Below, piece after piece: positions 46,109 to 55,016 of a stretch of DNA of 64,000 nt. This stretch comes from Leptospira mtsangambouensis (GTDB taxonomy: Bacteria; Spirochaetota; Leptospiria; Leptospirales; Leptospiraceae). The notes under the pieces were generated by a model, which was not told where the DNA came from, searched no databases, and saw nothing but the letters and a program-made list of their open reading frames with translations. The stretch is taken from contig NZ_RQHK01000002.1 in assembly GCF_004770475.1 (NCBI RefSeq), positions 1,218,001 through 1,282,000 of the forward strand. The letters run 5' to 3'. Position numbers and translations under genes: made by a program. Within the stretch, counting starts at the first letter, position 1. Each line of letters begins with the position of its first letter.

Positions 46109-49100
46109 GTGAAAAAAATAATTAGTATTCTCATCATGGGCCAACTTTTGGTCTCATGTATTGCTTTTTTGGATTTTTCCAAAGAATCAGATAAAAAACT
46201 CCAAGAGCTTGGCCTGGTTGCTGGCTCTGTCACAAGTGTTGGTAGTGTCACTGCAGGACCTGCCGGAACCATGATCAAATCGACAGATGGAAATTTTGAA
46301 GTTTTGATCCCTCCAGGTGCGATGGATGAGGAAAAAACCTTTTCCATCAAAAAATATAACTTCGCTCCTTCTAGTTTGCCCAATGGCTACATTCCAACAA
46401 CGGAAGCTTATGAGATCACTCCTTCTTATCGATTTAAAAAAGATGTTGTGATCTCTATCGTTCAAGAGACGGAAAAAATTGAAGCCTTGAACCTAGCAAA
46501 ACAAAAGTCACAAGGTTTCATTTACTCCACAACTCCAGACAGCGACAACTCAGGACGAGTGACAGGTGGATGGGATACTGGCCTAACGACTGCTAGTGGT
46601 GACAAAATCCAATTCCAATCCCGAACTTTTTCCATCTTTGGTGGAGGAACACCTCCCCCAGGCAATGGTGCCCCCAATATCGTGGGAGCCTTTTATGATT
46701 TCAAACCGGGTGGATCCTTTTTACCATTCCGAGTTCGTGCCCAAATCATCGAACCAGATGGTGATAATATGAATGTTTATTTGGTCACAGGTCCTGCAGG
46801 ACAAGGTACGGTTGCCATTCCTATGACATCGGAACCTGGGAACTGGTATTCGGCTCTCATCCCTTATGAAGCAATGGTCCAAACTGGAATCCAAATTCAA
46901 ATTCTTGCAGTTGATATTTATGGAAATAACACAACAAGACCAAGTACTGATATGTTTGTTTATCCAGTGAGTTCTGGGAATCCAGCTTATGTTAGTAATT
47001 ATGATACAGACAAAGATAACGACGGTTATCTGGATGCATGGGAAATTGATAATGGATTCAATCCAAACAATGCATCATCTCCCAATGCAAGCTCATTTCC
47101 TGATAACGATCTAGATGGAATTCCGAATGTTGCGGATCATACACCAAACGGTGAACTCAATCCTCAAATTGATGCTTTAACTGTCATCCCAGTCCAAGCA
47201 AGAATGTACCTCGATGAAAAAATCACATTCTCAATTTTAGCGACGTATCTTGGTTCTCCTCGCTATGTAAGATCTACCTTTGTCACTACCGGAAATGCAC
47301 TCAGCGGTACACCAGTGGGAGAATTTTCTTCTTCAGTTTTCCAAGCAATTGCCCCGGGAATTGCAGGAGTTCAGGTAACAGTTGGTTCCTTCCAAGCAAC
47401 TTCCACAGTAACAGTCGTAGACACTCTCCCTCCAAACAATATCACTACGCTCACTGCAACGGCGATGTCGACAACAAGAGTTCGATTGCGTTGGCAAGCT
47501 CCTGGAAATGATGGCCCATTTGGAAAAGTAAGTGCTTACGAAATTCGAAGATCCACTAACAACATAGATACGGATGCAAAATGTTCACAAGCAAGCACCA
47601 TCTTCCATACACTGACTCCAAAAAATGCAGGGTCTGTGGAAATTTGGGATGCAAACGGACATTCTCCAAATTCAACTTATTTCTATTGTATCCGTGCCTA
47701 TGACCATAATGGAAATCGAAACGAATGGGCATCATCAAATGTATCAGCCACTACGTATGCAGTGAGTGATACAGTAAGACCTGCGGATATAACCACTCTC
47801 ACAGCAACTGCGATCACAAATGAATCCATCCAACTTTCTTGGACAGCGGTTGGTGATGATGGGAATACTGGGAATGCTTCTTCATACGAAATCCGTAGAT
47901 CGGCAAGTGTCATCAACACAGATACCGATTGTGACAATAGTCATGAAATATCAAACTCCATTAGCGGAGTCAGTGTTGGAACCAATATCAGTATCAATGC
48001 TTCGCAATTAAGTGCCAATACAAGATATTATTTTTGTGTCAGAGCTTATGATGAAGTTGGAAACAGAAGTCGTTGGAATGGAGTTGTTTCTGCGATTACG
48101 ATGATTGGAAACTTACCACCGATTGTTAATGCAGGTCCTGACCAATACAATGCGATGGCGACAGCACCAGTGACACTCAATGGTTCACAATCCTATGACC
48201 CAGACTCCGGTGTTTGTTCTGCCAATCCAGCAAGTTATGTTTATAGCTGGACCATTATATCCAAACCACTCACTTCCAATTTGACAAACGCTCAAATCAC
48301 AAACGGCACCCAATTGAATGCTTCGTTTATCCCTGATGTCGCAGGCGTTTACACACTTGAGTTACGATTTTTAGATTCTAGTTCCACATGTTTCGGTGGT
48401 CCTAGAATGGGAACGGATTTTGTCCAAATCACAGTCCATGAAAGTGATTTAGTCCCTCCTGCACAAGTTTCGTCCTTTATTGGAACGGCCATTTCTCAAG
48501 ACCAAATTCAATTGTCTTGGTTAAATGTGGGTGATGATGGAATGACTGGAAGTATTAACCGTTACGAAATTGGAGTTTCAATCAATCCAATCACGAACGA
48601 AAATGAATGTTTGAACGCACCTTGGAAATACTCGCCAAACATCACAAACTTTGTTCCGAATGCCCAAGTTGCCACTGTCATTGGTGGATTATTCCAAAAT
48701 ACAACTTATCATGTTTGTATCGCAGGTTATGATGAAGTGGGTAACCGTGGACAGGCAAATATAGGACTCACAGTGACAACCATTGCGGGAACTTCTGGTT
48801 GGGGCCAATGGACAGAATGGACTGGCTGTAGCACAAAATGTGGGTTAGGTACCCGCACAAGATCCCGCATCTGTTTGGATCCAGTCGCTGGATGTGGCGG
48901 TTCAGGCGTAGAAACCATATCTTGCCACTTAAAAACTTGTGATGTCAATATTTACGTCGCCAACAATAACGCAAATGGTTATACCGAATCGGTTTCATGC
49001 CCAGCAGGTTATGTCCGAGGTTCAAACACTACCGTGCAAGTTAACTCAGGTACATACCAACACCATGGCTGGGATTACTTTTTGCCAGGTTGGGCATGTG

Positions 49101-49279
49101 GTGCTTATCGAGGTTATACTTCGGTTACGACACCAGGCGGGTTTTCTTTCAATAATACCTCCGATGGAGTTGTAGTCTATTTCTCGAATTCAAATCCACC
49201 AGCGACTGACCTTCCGTGTACGAGCTTTGTATTGGAATCAAATCGTACAATCGGTATCTACTGCTCGGAAGTTCCTTAA
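46109..49279 (+). CDS. Large predicted lipoprotein with FN3, PKD and thrombospondin type-1 domains
   Basis: 1056 aa from the GTG at 46109, preferred because KKIISILIMGQLLVSC is then the signal and lipobox; a TTG at 46025 would add 28 residues. In order: an IPPGAMDEE-type domain (about 40-170), a calcium-type TDKDNDGYLDAWE/DNDLDGIPN segment (about 320-360), a bacterial Ig-like unit, two FN3 units starting PPNNITTLTATA and PADITTLTATA, a PKD-like unit (VNAGPDQYN), a third FN3, one TSP1 repeat (about 897-945) with six cysteines, and a Cys-containing 110-residue tail. The layout suggests a surface adhesin. TSP1 is rare in bacteria. Confidence 0.82.
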   Translation: MKKIISILIMGQLLVSCIAFLDFSKESDKKLQELGLVAGSVTSVGSVTAGPAGTMIKSTDGNFEVLIPPGAMDEEKTFSIKKYNFAPSSLPNGYIPTTEAYEITPSYRFKKDVVISIVQETEKIEALNLAKQKSQGFIYSTTPDSDNSGRVTGGWDTGLTTASGDKIQFQSRTFSIFGGGTPPPGNGAPNIVGAFYDFKPGGSFLPFRVRAQIIEPDGDNMNVYLVTGPAGQGTVAIPMTSEPGNWYSALIPYEAMVQTGIQIQILAVDIYGNNTTRPSTDMFVYPVSSGNPAYVSNYDTDKDNDGYLDAWEIDNGFNPNNASSPNASSFPDNDLDGIPNVADHTPNGELNPQIDALTVIPVQARMYLDEKITFSILATYLGSPRYVRSTFVTTGNALSGTPVGEFSSSVFQAIAPGIAGVQVTVGSFQATSTVTVVDTLPPNNITTLTATAMSTTRVRLRWQAPGNDGPFGKVSAYEIRRSTNNIDTDAKCSQASTIFHTLTPKNAGSVEIWDANGHSPNSTYFYCIRAYDHNGNRNEWASSNVSATTYAVSDTVRPADITTLTATAITNESIQLSWTAVGDDGNTGNASSYEIRRSASVINTDTDCDNSHEISNSISGVSVGTNISINASQLSANTRYYFCVRAYDEVGNRSRWNGVVSAITMIGNLPPIVNAGPDQYNAMATAPVTLNGSQSYDPDSGVCSANPASYVYSWTIISKPLTSNLTNAQITNGTQLNASFIPDVAGVYTLELRFLDSSSTCFGGPRMGTDFVQITVHESDLVPPAQVSSFIGTAISQDQIQLSWLNVGDDGMTGSINRYEIGVSINPITNENECLNAPWKYSPNITNFVPNAQVATVIGGLFQNTTYHVCIAGYDEVGNRGQANIGLTVTTIAGTSGWGQWTEWTGCSTKCGLGTRTRSRICLDPVAGCGGSGVETISCHLKTCDVNIYVANNNANGYTESVSCPAGYVRGSNTTVQVNSGTYQHHGWDYFLPGWACGAYRGYTSVTTPGGFSFNNTSDGVVVYFSNSNPPATDLPCTSFVLESNRTIGIYCSEVP

Positions 49280-49288
49280 TAAAAAAGT

Positions 49289-49320
49289 CTCAGTCATTCC
49301 TTTTCCAAGGGATGGCTGAG
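49289..49320. terminator. Strong hairpin after the FN3/TSP1 gene
   Basis: A 12-bp stem (CTCAGTCATTCC with GGGATGGCTGAG, two G-U pairs) around an 8-nt loop, 10 bp after the stop. On the plus strand no clear U-run follows. On the minus strand the hairpin is followed by six T, so it would work best against leftward transcripts or as a bidirectional terminator. Confidence 0.5.
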
Positions 49321-49346
49321 CAAATTGATTGTTTCTTGTACGTTTG

Positions 49347-49391
49347 CTGTAGGGAGTGCCCCTTCCTACAGTATCTTCGGACTCCTCCGAA
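49347..49391 (+). repeat. Two tandem intergenic hairpins
   Basis: Hairpin A at 49347-49371: CTGTAGGGAG, loop TGCCC, CTTCCTACAG (10-bp stem, one G-U). Hairpin B at 49376-49391: TTCGGA, loop CTCC, TCCGAA (perfect 6 bp). They are separated by four bases and lie 69 bp before the propeller lipoprotein gene. With the hairpin at 49289-49320, most of the 180-bp gap is structured. They could be a repeat family, a leader structure or a terminator. Confidence 0.45.
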
Positions 49392-49459
49392 TCCCTAAAT
49401 TTCCTTTCCTAGTTGCATGATTGAACAGAGTTCCAATACCATGCTCTCAGAAACAATTT

Positions 49460-50728
49460 ATGAACCGCTCCTTTCTGCCGTTTCTTGTCCTTTCCTTTCT
49501 TTTCGCTTGCTCCGAACCAAAGGCAGACAACCTTTGCGATGCAGACGACAGCTTTTTCCTACCCAACATTCTCTACAGGCTGATCGTAAAAGACAAAAGC
49601 AATCAATGTGGGTACAGAGTGTTTCCGAAATTACCCGCATGCCAATTGGAATATGAAGAAACTCATTTAGCAGAAAATTGGCCCCAGGTCAAGGCCGAGA
49701 TGGAAACTCAATTTTCCCTTGGTTCCTTTGCCTCAGAAACCCTATTCCAATACAGACCTGAAACGGTAGCTACTGTGACAGGGAACGGTTTAACAGCTTT
49801 TCAAGGTGCACTCAATGCACCGAATGGAGAGGTTTATTTTCTGCCTTATGACTCGACTATGTTTTTATCAATCAATCCGCTTTCCAAAACGTATACGAAT
49901 GCTGGACCATCTGCTGGTGGTGTGGAGTTTATTGGAGGATCGCTCGGACCATCCGGAAAAATTTATTTAGCACCTCATGTTTCCAATGCTTTCCTTTCGT
50001 TAGATACAACAAATAACAACCAAAAGACGACAATTGGTAGTCAAACAATGGTTAGTGCTGCTTACAACGGAGCCATGTATGCTCCAAACGGAAAGATCTA
50101 CTTTGTTCCAAGTTCAGAAACAATCATTCGTTACTATGATACAAATTCAGGCACAATTGGATCGGTGGCAACACCCACAACGGGGGGATTTTCCTCGGCC
50201 GTTCTCACACCCCAAGGAAAAATCTACTTTATTCCTTTTACTACGACCACAATGTACATTTTAGATATTAAGGATGATTCTGTAACAACCCATCCACATG
50301 CATTTCCAGGAAGTAATGCTTATATTTCTGGAGTTCTCACTCCGAATGGCAGAATTTATATGATTCCCTATAATAACATCCCGCTCATTTATTTGGACAC
50401 AGACTCTGGGCAAATTGTGACTGTTTCCAATATTCCCGGAGCGACTGGATCAAATTTGTTTAATGGAGCAGTGCTTGCACCAAACGGAAAAATCTATCCT
50501 GTTCCAAGTGACAATTATTCAAACTTTATCTCGATTGATACCAAAGACCATACCTTCACCACCCTCTTCCCCAAAATTGGATCATCTTATCGCGGGGGGG
50601 CTCTTGGGCCGAATGGCGAAATTTATTTTGCTCCTCATGGAGCCAATCGTTTTGACCTAATCTTTACCAATTCCATTGGAAAATTCTGCAATTCCCTAAG
50701 ACTCTCACCTTACTGGAACAAATTATAG
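49460..50728 (+). CDS. Predicted lipoprotein with a seven-repeat beta-propeller
   Basis: 422 aa. The signal ends in LSFLFAC, which supports the ATG at 49460 over a frame 13 codons longer. The mature N-terminus has a DNLCDADDS motif and a later NQCG, paralogous to the start of the 43724-45157 lipoprotein. From about residue 110 on, seven repeats of about 45 residues follow the pattern G-x-L-x-P-N-G-K-I-Y-x-x-P, then an aromatic/aspartate strand such as YLDTDSG. Seven blades suggest one closed propeller exposed at the cell surface. Binding partner or enzymatic activity is unknown. Confidence 0.78.
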   Translation: MNRSFLPFLVLSFLFACSEPKADNLCDADDSFFLPNILYRLIVKDKSNQCGYRVFPKLPACQLEYEETHLAENWPQVKAEMETQFSLGSFASETLFQYRPETVATVTGNGLTAFQGALNAPNGEVYFLPYDSTMFLSINPLSKTYTNAGPSAGGVEFIGGSLGPSGKIYLAPHVSNAFLSLDTTNNNQKTTIGSQTMVSAAYNGAMYAPNGKIYFVPSSETIIRYYDTNSGTIGSVATPTTGGFSSAVLTPQGKIYFIPFTTTTMYILDIKDDSVTTHPHAFPGSNAYISGVLTPNGRIYMIPYNNIPLIYLDTDSGQIVTVSNIPGATGSNLFNGAVLAPNGKIYPVPSDNYSNFISIDTKDHTFTTLFPKIGSSYRGGALGPNGEIYFAPHGANRFDLIFTNSIGKFCNSLRLSPYWNKL

Positions 50729-50729
50729 G

Positions 50730-50762
50730 CGGAGATTTTCCAAGGATTTCCGTCTTCTTTTC
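50730..50762 (+). terminator. Probable Rho-independent terminator
   Basis: A 7-bp stem CGGAGAT/ATTTCCG (one G-U) around a 9-nt loop, followed by the T-rich TCTTCTTTT. It starts 2 bp after the propeller lipoprotein stop and precedes the PAS kinase start at 50808. The stem is short, so efficiency is uncertain. Confidence 0.5.
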
Positions 50763-50807
50763 GTCTGATCTTCCAAGGTCTTCAAAAAGAAGCCGGCAGA
50801 ACAATCG

Positions 50808-52721
50808 ATGGAACCAATCAACCAAACTGATCCTACTTCTTTTGTTCTCTTTGCAGATAGTTTACCAATGGGAGTTTTTCTCTTCGAATCTCCCACAAAC
50901 CAATTTTCTTTAGAAAGCAAATTGGTTTATGCGAATCCAATTGCGAAGTCATTTTTCGAATCAGATGTAGATAAAAATAGTTCCCTTACCATAAGGGAGA
51001 TATTTTTTCCTTTCGGAAACGAAGAGTTTTTGACTCAAACTTTCTCATCGTTACAAAAAGAAAAGTCCTCACCAATTTATTTGGATGCAGAGAATCCGAA
51101 ACACGAGAAAAAAAACAATCGGAAGGTTTACACACTCCGCGCACAAGCACTCTCTCCCCAAGTATTTTATATTCTATTGGAAGATGCCACAAAACAAATA
51201 TTTGCTGGTCTTTCATTCCAAGAAAAAGAATCTCAGCTTAGCCATGTTTTGAAAACCATGATCAACGGTGTGGTCGTTGTTAACCTGCAAGGACAAATCA
51301 TTTATGCAAATGATAGTGCAGCAAAAATTCTTTCATTAGAAATTGACCAAATAGAAAACAAATACTTTGCCTCAAAAGAATGGAAACAAATCAGAGAAGA
51401 TGGTTCACCTTTTCCCTCTGAGGAACTCCCTCTATCCATCGCTTTAAGCCAACAAAAAACAGTTTACCACTGCGAACATGGGATCATCGCGGAAGGCGAA
51501 AAAATCAAATGGTTAAACATCAATGCAACACCAATCTATGATGCAGAAGGAAAACTTGAAGGTGCAACCGCTAGTTTTCTTGATATTACTGAATTAAAAA
51601 ACACACAAAATACAATCGGATTAAAAAACAGGAAATTAAAAGCAATCCTTGATGCCATTGAACGGTCTGCGATTGTCAGCATTGCTGACACAAAGGGTAT
51701 CATCCAAAGAGCAAACCAAAAATTTGTCCAAATCTCCGGGTATTCCGAAAAAGAGCTGTTAGGTTCCGATCATAAAAAACTCAACTCAAAATTCCATCCC
51801 AAGGAATTTTGGGAAAAAATGTGGAAAGACATATCATCCGGCCGACCCTGGGAAGGGATCATTCGAAACCAATCCAAACAAGGAAATTTCTTCTGGTTAC
51901 AAACGTATATCCACCCGTTGTACGATTCGAATGACAATATCGAATCGTTTTTATCCATTCGGTTTGATATTACGGAAGAAGTAGAAGCCTTAGAAAACAC
52001 AAACAGAATGCTTCATTTTACAGGGATTCAAAACAGTCGCCTACAGAATTTTGCATATATTGTTTCACACAATATCCGCCAACACTCCTCCAATTTTTCT
52101 TCTCTCATCGAACTACTCGAAGAAAATCCAAACGAAGAAGAAAGAAAAAATATCGTGAACATGTTGCACGCTTCTTCAGAAAAACTGAACGAAACCATCA
52201 CCCATTTAAATGATATCATTTCCATTAATCAGATGTTAAACAAACCAATGGAAGTTTGTATTATTGAAGAGGAAGTGCAAAAAACTTTAAATATACTCAA
52301 AGGTTCCATCGAATCTAGAAATATTCAAATATTTGTGGAAATTGAAGAGAATTTAAGACTGACGATCATTCCTGCTTATTTAGAAAGTATCGTCTTGAAT
52401 CTAATATCAAATGCAATTAAGTATGTTAGATTAAAAGATGGGGCTTTCATTCGAATCTCTGCAAAGAAAGCGGAGGGACAGGTTTTACTTCGTGTGGAAG
52501 ACAATGGGCTTGGAATCAATTTAGAAAAACATGGAAATAAAATTTTTGGAATGTTTAAAACCTTTCACAAAAACGAAGACGCTAGGGGAATCGGACTTTT
52601 TATCACAAAATCCCAAGTGGAGGTCCTTGGCGGAACCATTACGGTAGAGAGCACTGAAGGCGAAGGCTCCACGTTCACCGTGTTCATTCCAGAAAATCCA
52701 AACAAAACCATCCATTTTTAA
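50808..52721 (+). CDS. PAS-domain sensor histidine kinase
   Basis: 637 aa cytoplasmic kinase without membrane segments. Three PAS units lie at about 10-135, 145-265 and 275-395 (NGVVVVNLQGQIIYAN; RSAIVSIADTKGIIQRANQ with QISGYSEKEL). The H-box is YIVSHNIRQHSSNF, followed by the ATPase boxes NLISNAIKYV, EDNGLGIN and RGIGLFITKSQVE. The SHNIRQ version of the H-box is typical of PAS kinases in Bacteroidetes and spirochaetes. No response regulator is adjacent. The gene stands alone between a probable terminator and the sucC promoter region. Confidence 0.88.
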   Translation: MEPINQTDPTSFVLFADSLPMGVFLFESPTNQFSLESKLVYANPIAKSFFESDVDKNSSLTIREIFFPFGNEEFLTQTFSSLQKEKSSPIYLDAENPKHEKKNNRKVYTLRAQALSPQVFYILLEDATKQIFAGLSFQEKESQLSHVLKTMINGVVVVNLQGQIIYANDSAAKILSLEIDQIENKYFASKEWKQIREDGSPFPSEELPLSIALSQQKTVYHCEHGIIAEGEKIKWLNINATPIYDAEGKLEGATASFLDITELKNTQNTIGLKNRKLKAILDAIERSAIVSIADTKGIIQRANQKFVQISGYSEKELLGSDHKKLNSKFHPKEFWEKMWKDISSGRPWEGIIRNQSKQGNFFWLQTYIHPLYDSNDNIESFLSIRFDITEEVEALENTNRMLHFTGIQNSRLQNFAYIVSHNIRQHSSNFSSLIELLEENPNEEERKNIVNMLHASSEKLNETITHLNDIISINQMLNKPMEVCIIEEEVQKTLNILKGSIESRNIQIFVEIEENLRLTIIPAYLESIVLNLISNAIKYVRLKDGAFIRISAKKAEGQVLLRVEDNGLGINLEKHGNKIFGMFKTFHKNEDARGIGLFITKSQVEVLGGTITVESTEGEGSTFTVFIPENPNKTIHF

Positions 52722-52785
52722 ATGACCCTGCTGAATCTCTATACATCTGAAAAACTTCCCTCAAACCAAAGTTTGTATCGATAGA

Positions 52786-52806
52786 ACCGATCATTCGGTC
52801 TTGACA
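52786..52806 (+). promoter_or_regulatory. Inverted repeat ACCGA-N4-TCGGT next to a TTGACA hexamer, upstream of sucC
   Basis: ACCGATCATTCGGT (52786-52799) ends one base before a perfect TTGACA (52801-52806). No good -10 is found at 16-18 bp; TTACCCT lies farther off. A regulator at this repeat could control the sucCD promoter if TTGACA is its -35. The claim rests on sequence pattern only. Confidence 0.3.
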
Positions 52807-52839
52807 ATCTCACCCAACACACGAGCCTTACCCTAGTGA

Positions 52840-52860
52840 TCCGTAAGTATACCCTACGGA
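52840..52860 (+). promoter_or_regulatory. Leader hairpin before sucC
   Basis: TCCGTA and TACGGA form a perfect 6-bp stem around a 9-nt loop, 24 bp before the sucC ATG and just upstream of its AAGGA ribosome-binding site. It might influence translation or mRNA stability. No riboswitch class was recognised. Confidence 0.25.
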
Positions 52861-52884
52861 CGTACCAATGACATAAGGAAATCC

Positions 52885-54054
52885 ATGAAAGTCCACGAAT
52901 ACCAGGCCAAAGAAATCCTACGTAGACACAATGCCAACGTTCCCTTCGGAAAGGTCATCGACACTGTCGGTGATTTCGAAAAGGCATATAACGAAGTTGT
53001 CCAAAAATCACCCGTAGTGGTGGTGAAAGCCCAAATCCACGCAGGTGGACGAGGAAAAGGTGGTGGAGTCAAAGTCGCAAAGACAAAAGATGACGCCAAA
53101 GCTGCAGCAGAGAAAATTCTCGGAATGCAACTCATCACTCCTCAGACCGGCCCAGAAGGAAAAAAAGTTCTCAAAGTTTATTTGGAACAAGGTCTTGAAA
53201 TTGCAAAAGAATACTACTTATCGATCCTTCTCGATCGTGCCATCCGTAAAACCATCATCATGGCTTCTACAGAAGGTGGAATGGAAATCGAAGAAGTAGC
53301 TGAAACTCACCCAGAAAAAATCATCAAAATCCAAGTTGATCCGGGTATTGGAATCCAAGGTTCACAAGTGCGAGAACTCGCCTTTGCTTTAGGAATCCCT
53401 GCAGAGGCACAAAAGTCTTTTACAGCTCTTGTGAATTCAGTATACAACGCATACATCAAAGAAGATGCGGCTCTACTTGAAATCAACCCTCTCATCCTTA
53501 CAAAACAAAATGAAATCATTGCAGGTGACTGTAAGATGGATTTGGATGAAAACGCTCTTTATCGCCATGCTGACAACGAAGCTCTTCGTGATATCACAGA
53601 AGAAGATCCGTATGAAGTAAAAGCAAAAGAATACAACCTCAACTATGTAAAATTAGATGGAAACATTGGTTGTATGGTAAACGGTGCCGGTCTTGCCATG
53701 GCAACGATGGACATCGTTAAGTTAGCTGGTGCAGAGCCTGCAAACTTTTTGGATGTTGGAGGTGGGGCAAACCCTACTACCGTGGAAAACGGCTTTCGAC
53801 TCATCCTTTCTGATCCAAACGTAAAAGGTATTTTTGTAAACGTGTTTGGTGGGATCGTTCGTTGTGACCGTGTTGCTGTTGGTATTATCGAAGCAACAAA
53901 AAAGGTAAACGTGACTGTTCCTGTAGTGGTTCGATTAAAAGGAACCAATGCAGAAGAAGGGAAAAAAATCCTAAACGAATCCGGTATGAACATTGTGGGA
54001 GTGGAAGGACTCCGTGACGCGGCAGACAAAATTGTCTCCCTAATCAAAAAATAG
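52885..54054 (+). CDS. sucC: Succinyl-CoA synthetase beta subunit
   Basis: 389 aa, the normal SucC length. The ATP-grasp domain starts [15 protein letters not shown], the nucleotide loop is [15 protein letters not shown], and the CoA-ligase part has [17 protein letters not shown] and [14 protein letters not shown]. With SucD it makes succinate and ATP or GTP from succinyl-CoA in the TCA cycle, in the cytoplasm. An AAGGA site precedes the ATG. It lies 12 bp before sucD in one operon. Confidence 0.97.
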   Translation: MKVHEYQAKEILRRHNANVPFGKVIDTVGDFEKAYNEVVQKSPVVVVKAQIHAGGRGKGGGVKVAKTKDDAKAAAEKILGMQLITPQTGPEGKKVLKVYLEQGLEIAKEYYLSILLDRAIRKTIIMASTEGGMEIEEVAETHPEKIIKIQVDPGIGIQGSQVRELAFALGIPAEAQKSFTALVNSVYNAYIKEDAALLEINPLILTKQNEIIAGDCKMDLDENALYRHADNEALRDITEEDPYEVKAKEYNLNYVKLDGNIGCMVNGAGLAMATMDIVKLAGAEPANFLDVGGGANPTTVENGFRLILSDPNVKGIFVNVFGGIVRCDRVAVGIIEATKKVNVTVPVVVRLKGTNAEEGKKILNESGMNIVGVEGLRDAADKIVSLIKK

Positions 54055-54066
54055 GAACGAATAAAC

Positions 54067-54957
54067 ATGGCTGTATTAGTTGATGAAAATACAAGAGTAG
54101 TCGTCCAAGGGATCACCGGTAAGGAAGGATCCTTTCATGCGACTCAAATGTTGGAATATGGTACAAAGGTAGTTGCGGGAGTAACTCCAGGCAAAGGTGG
54201 CCAAATCTGGACTTCTGAGTTTGGAAAAACGGCTCCAGTTCGTAACACCATTAAAGATGCAATGAAAGAAGACGGTGCAAACGCTGCCGTAATCTTTGTT
54301 CCGCCTCCATTTGCTGCGGATGCAATTTTAGAAGGTATTTTTGCTGAAATCCCACTTGTGGTTTGTATCACAGAAGGAATCCCGACTCACGATATGCTCA
54401 AAGTATACAGTGTGCTCAGGAATTCTAAAACAAAACTAGTAGGACCAAACTGCCCGGGCGTCATTAACCCTCGTTACAGTGTAAAAATGGGAATTATGCC
54501 AGGTTTTATCCACACTCCAGGAAATATTGGAATCGTTTCTCGTTCTGGAACTTTGACTTATGAATCCGTTGCTTCCCTCACAGCAGCAGGCCTTGGCCAA
54601 TCTACTTGTATCGGAATCGGGGGAGACCCAGTTCCAGGGATGAACCACGTAGAAGCAGTTCGTCTTTTGAATGAAGATCCAGATACTGAAGGCATTGTGA
54701 TGATTGGTGAGATCGGTGGAACTTCGGAAGAAGAAGCTGCTGCTTACATCAAAGCTCATGTCAAAAAACCAGTGGTTGGTTTTATCGCAGGCCAAACAGC
54801 TCCTCCAGGAAAACGTATGGGCCATGCCGGTGCGATCATTTCTGGTGGAATGGGAACTGCCACTTCAAAAATTGCAGCAATGAAAGACGCTGGTGTCAGC
54901 ATCTGTGCTCATATTGGTGAAGTTGGTGATAAAATGAAGGCTGCCCTTAAAAAATAA
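54067..54957 (+). CDS. sucD: Succinyl-CoA synthetase alpha subunit
   Basis: 296 aa. The N-terminal CoA-binding Rossmann fold has [23 protein letters not shown] follows, and the phosphorylated histidine is in [14 protein letters not shown]. These residues define the alpha subunit, which carries the phospho-His intermediate and forms the active site with SucC. It follows sucC directly. No hairpin with a U-run is visible in the 59 bp after its stop, so read-through into the TolC-family gene is possible. Confidence 0.97.
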   Translation: MAVLVDENTRVVVQGITGKEGSFHATQMLEYGTKVVAGVTPGKGGQIWTSEFGKTAPVRNTIKDAMKEDGANAAVIFVPPPFAADAILEGIFAEIPLVVCITEGIPTHDMLKVYSVLRNSKTKLVGPNCPGVINPRYSVKMGIMPGFIHTPGNIGIVSRSGTLTYESVASLTAAGLGQSTCIGIGGDPVPGMNHVEAVRLLNEDPDTEGIVMIGEIGGTSEEEAAAYIKAHVKKPVVGFIAGQTAPPGKRMGHAGAIISGGMGTATSKIAAMKDAGVSICAHIGEVGDKMKAALKK

Positions 54958-55016
54958 GGGCATCGGCATAAAAAAAAACAGCTATTCAAGGGGAATGAGG
55001 AGTCTGAATTAAGAGT

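Noticed and set aside
49347..49391. Tandem hairpins as an integron attC site
   Set aside because: No integrase gene, no conserved core-site consensus and no cassette structure were seen.
52801..52834. Full sigma-70 promoter for sucC from TTGACA
   Set aside because: No acceptable -10 lies 16-18 bp downstream, so only the hexamer and the adjacent repeat are reported.
53643..54116. Long open frame on the minus strand across sucC/sucD
   Set aside because: It is antisense to two highly conserved genes and its product resembles nothing.
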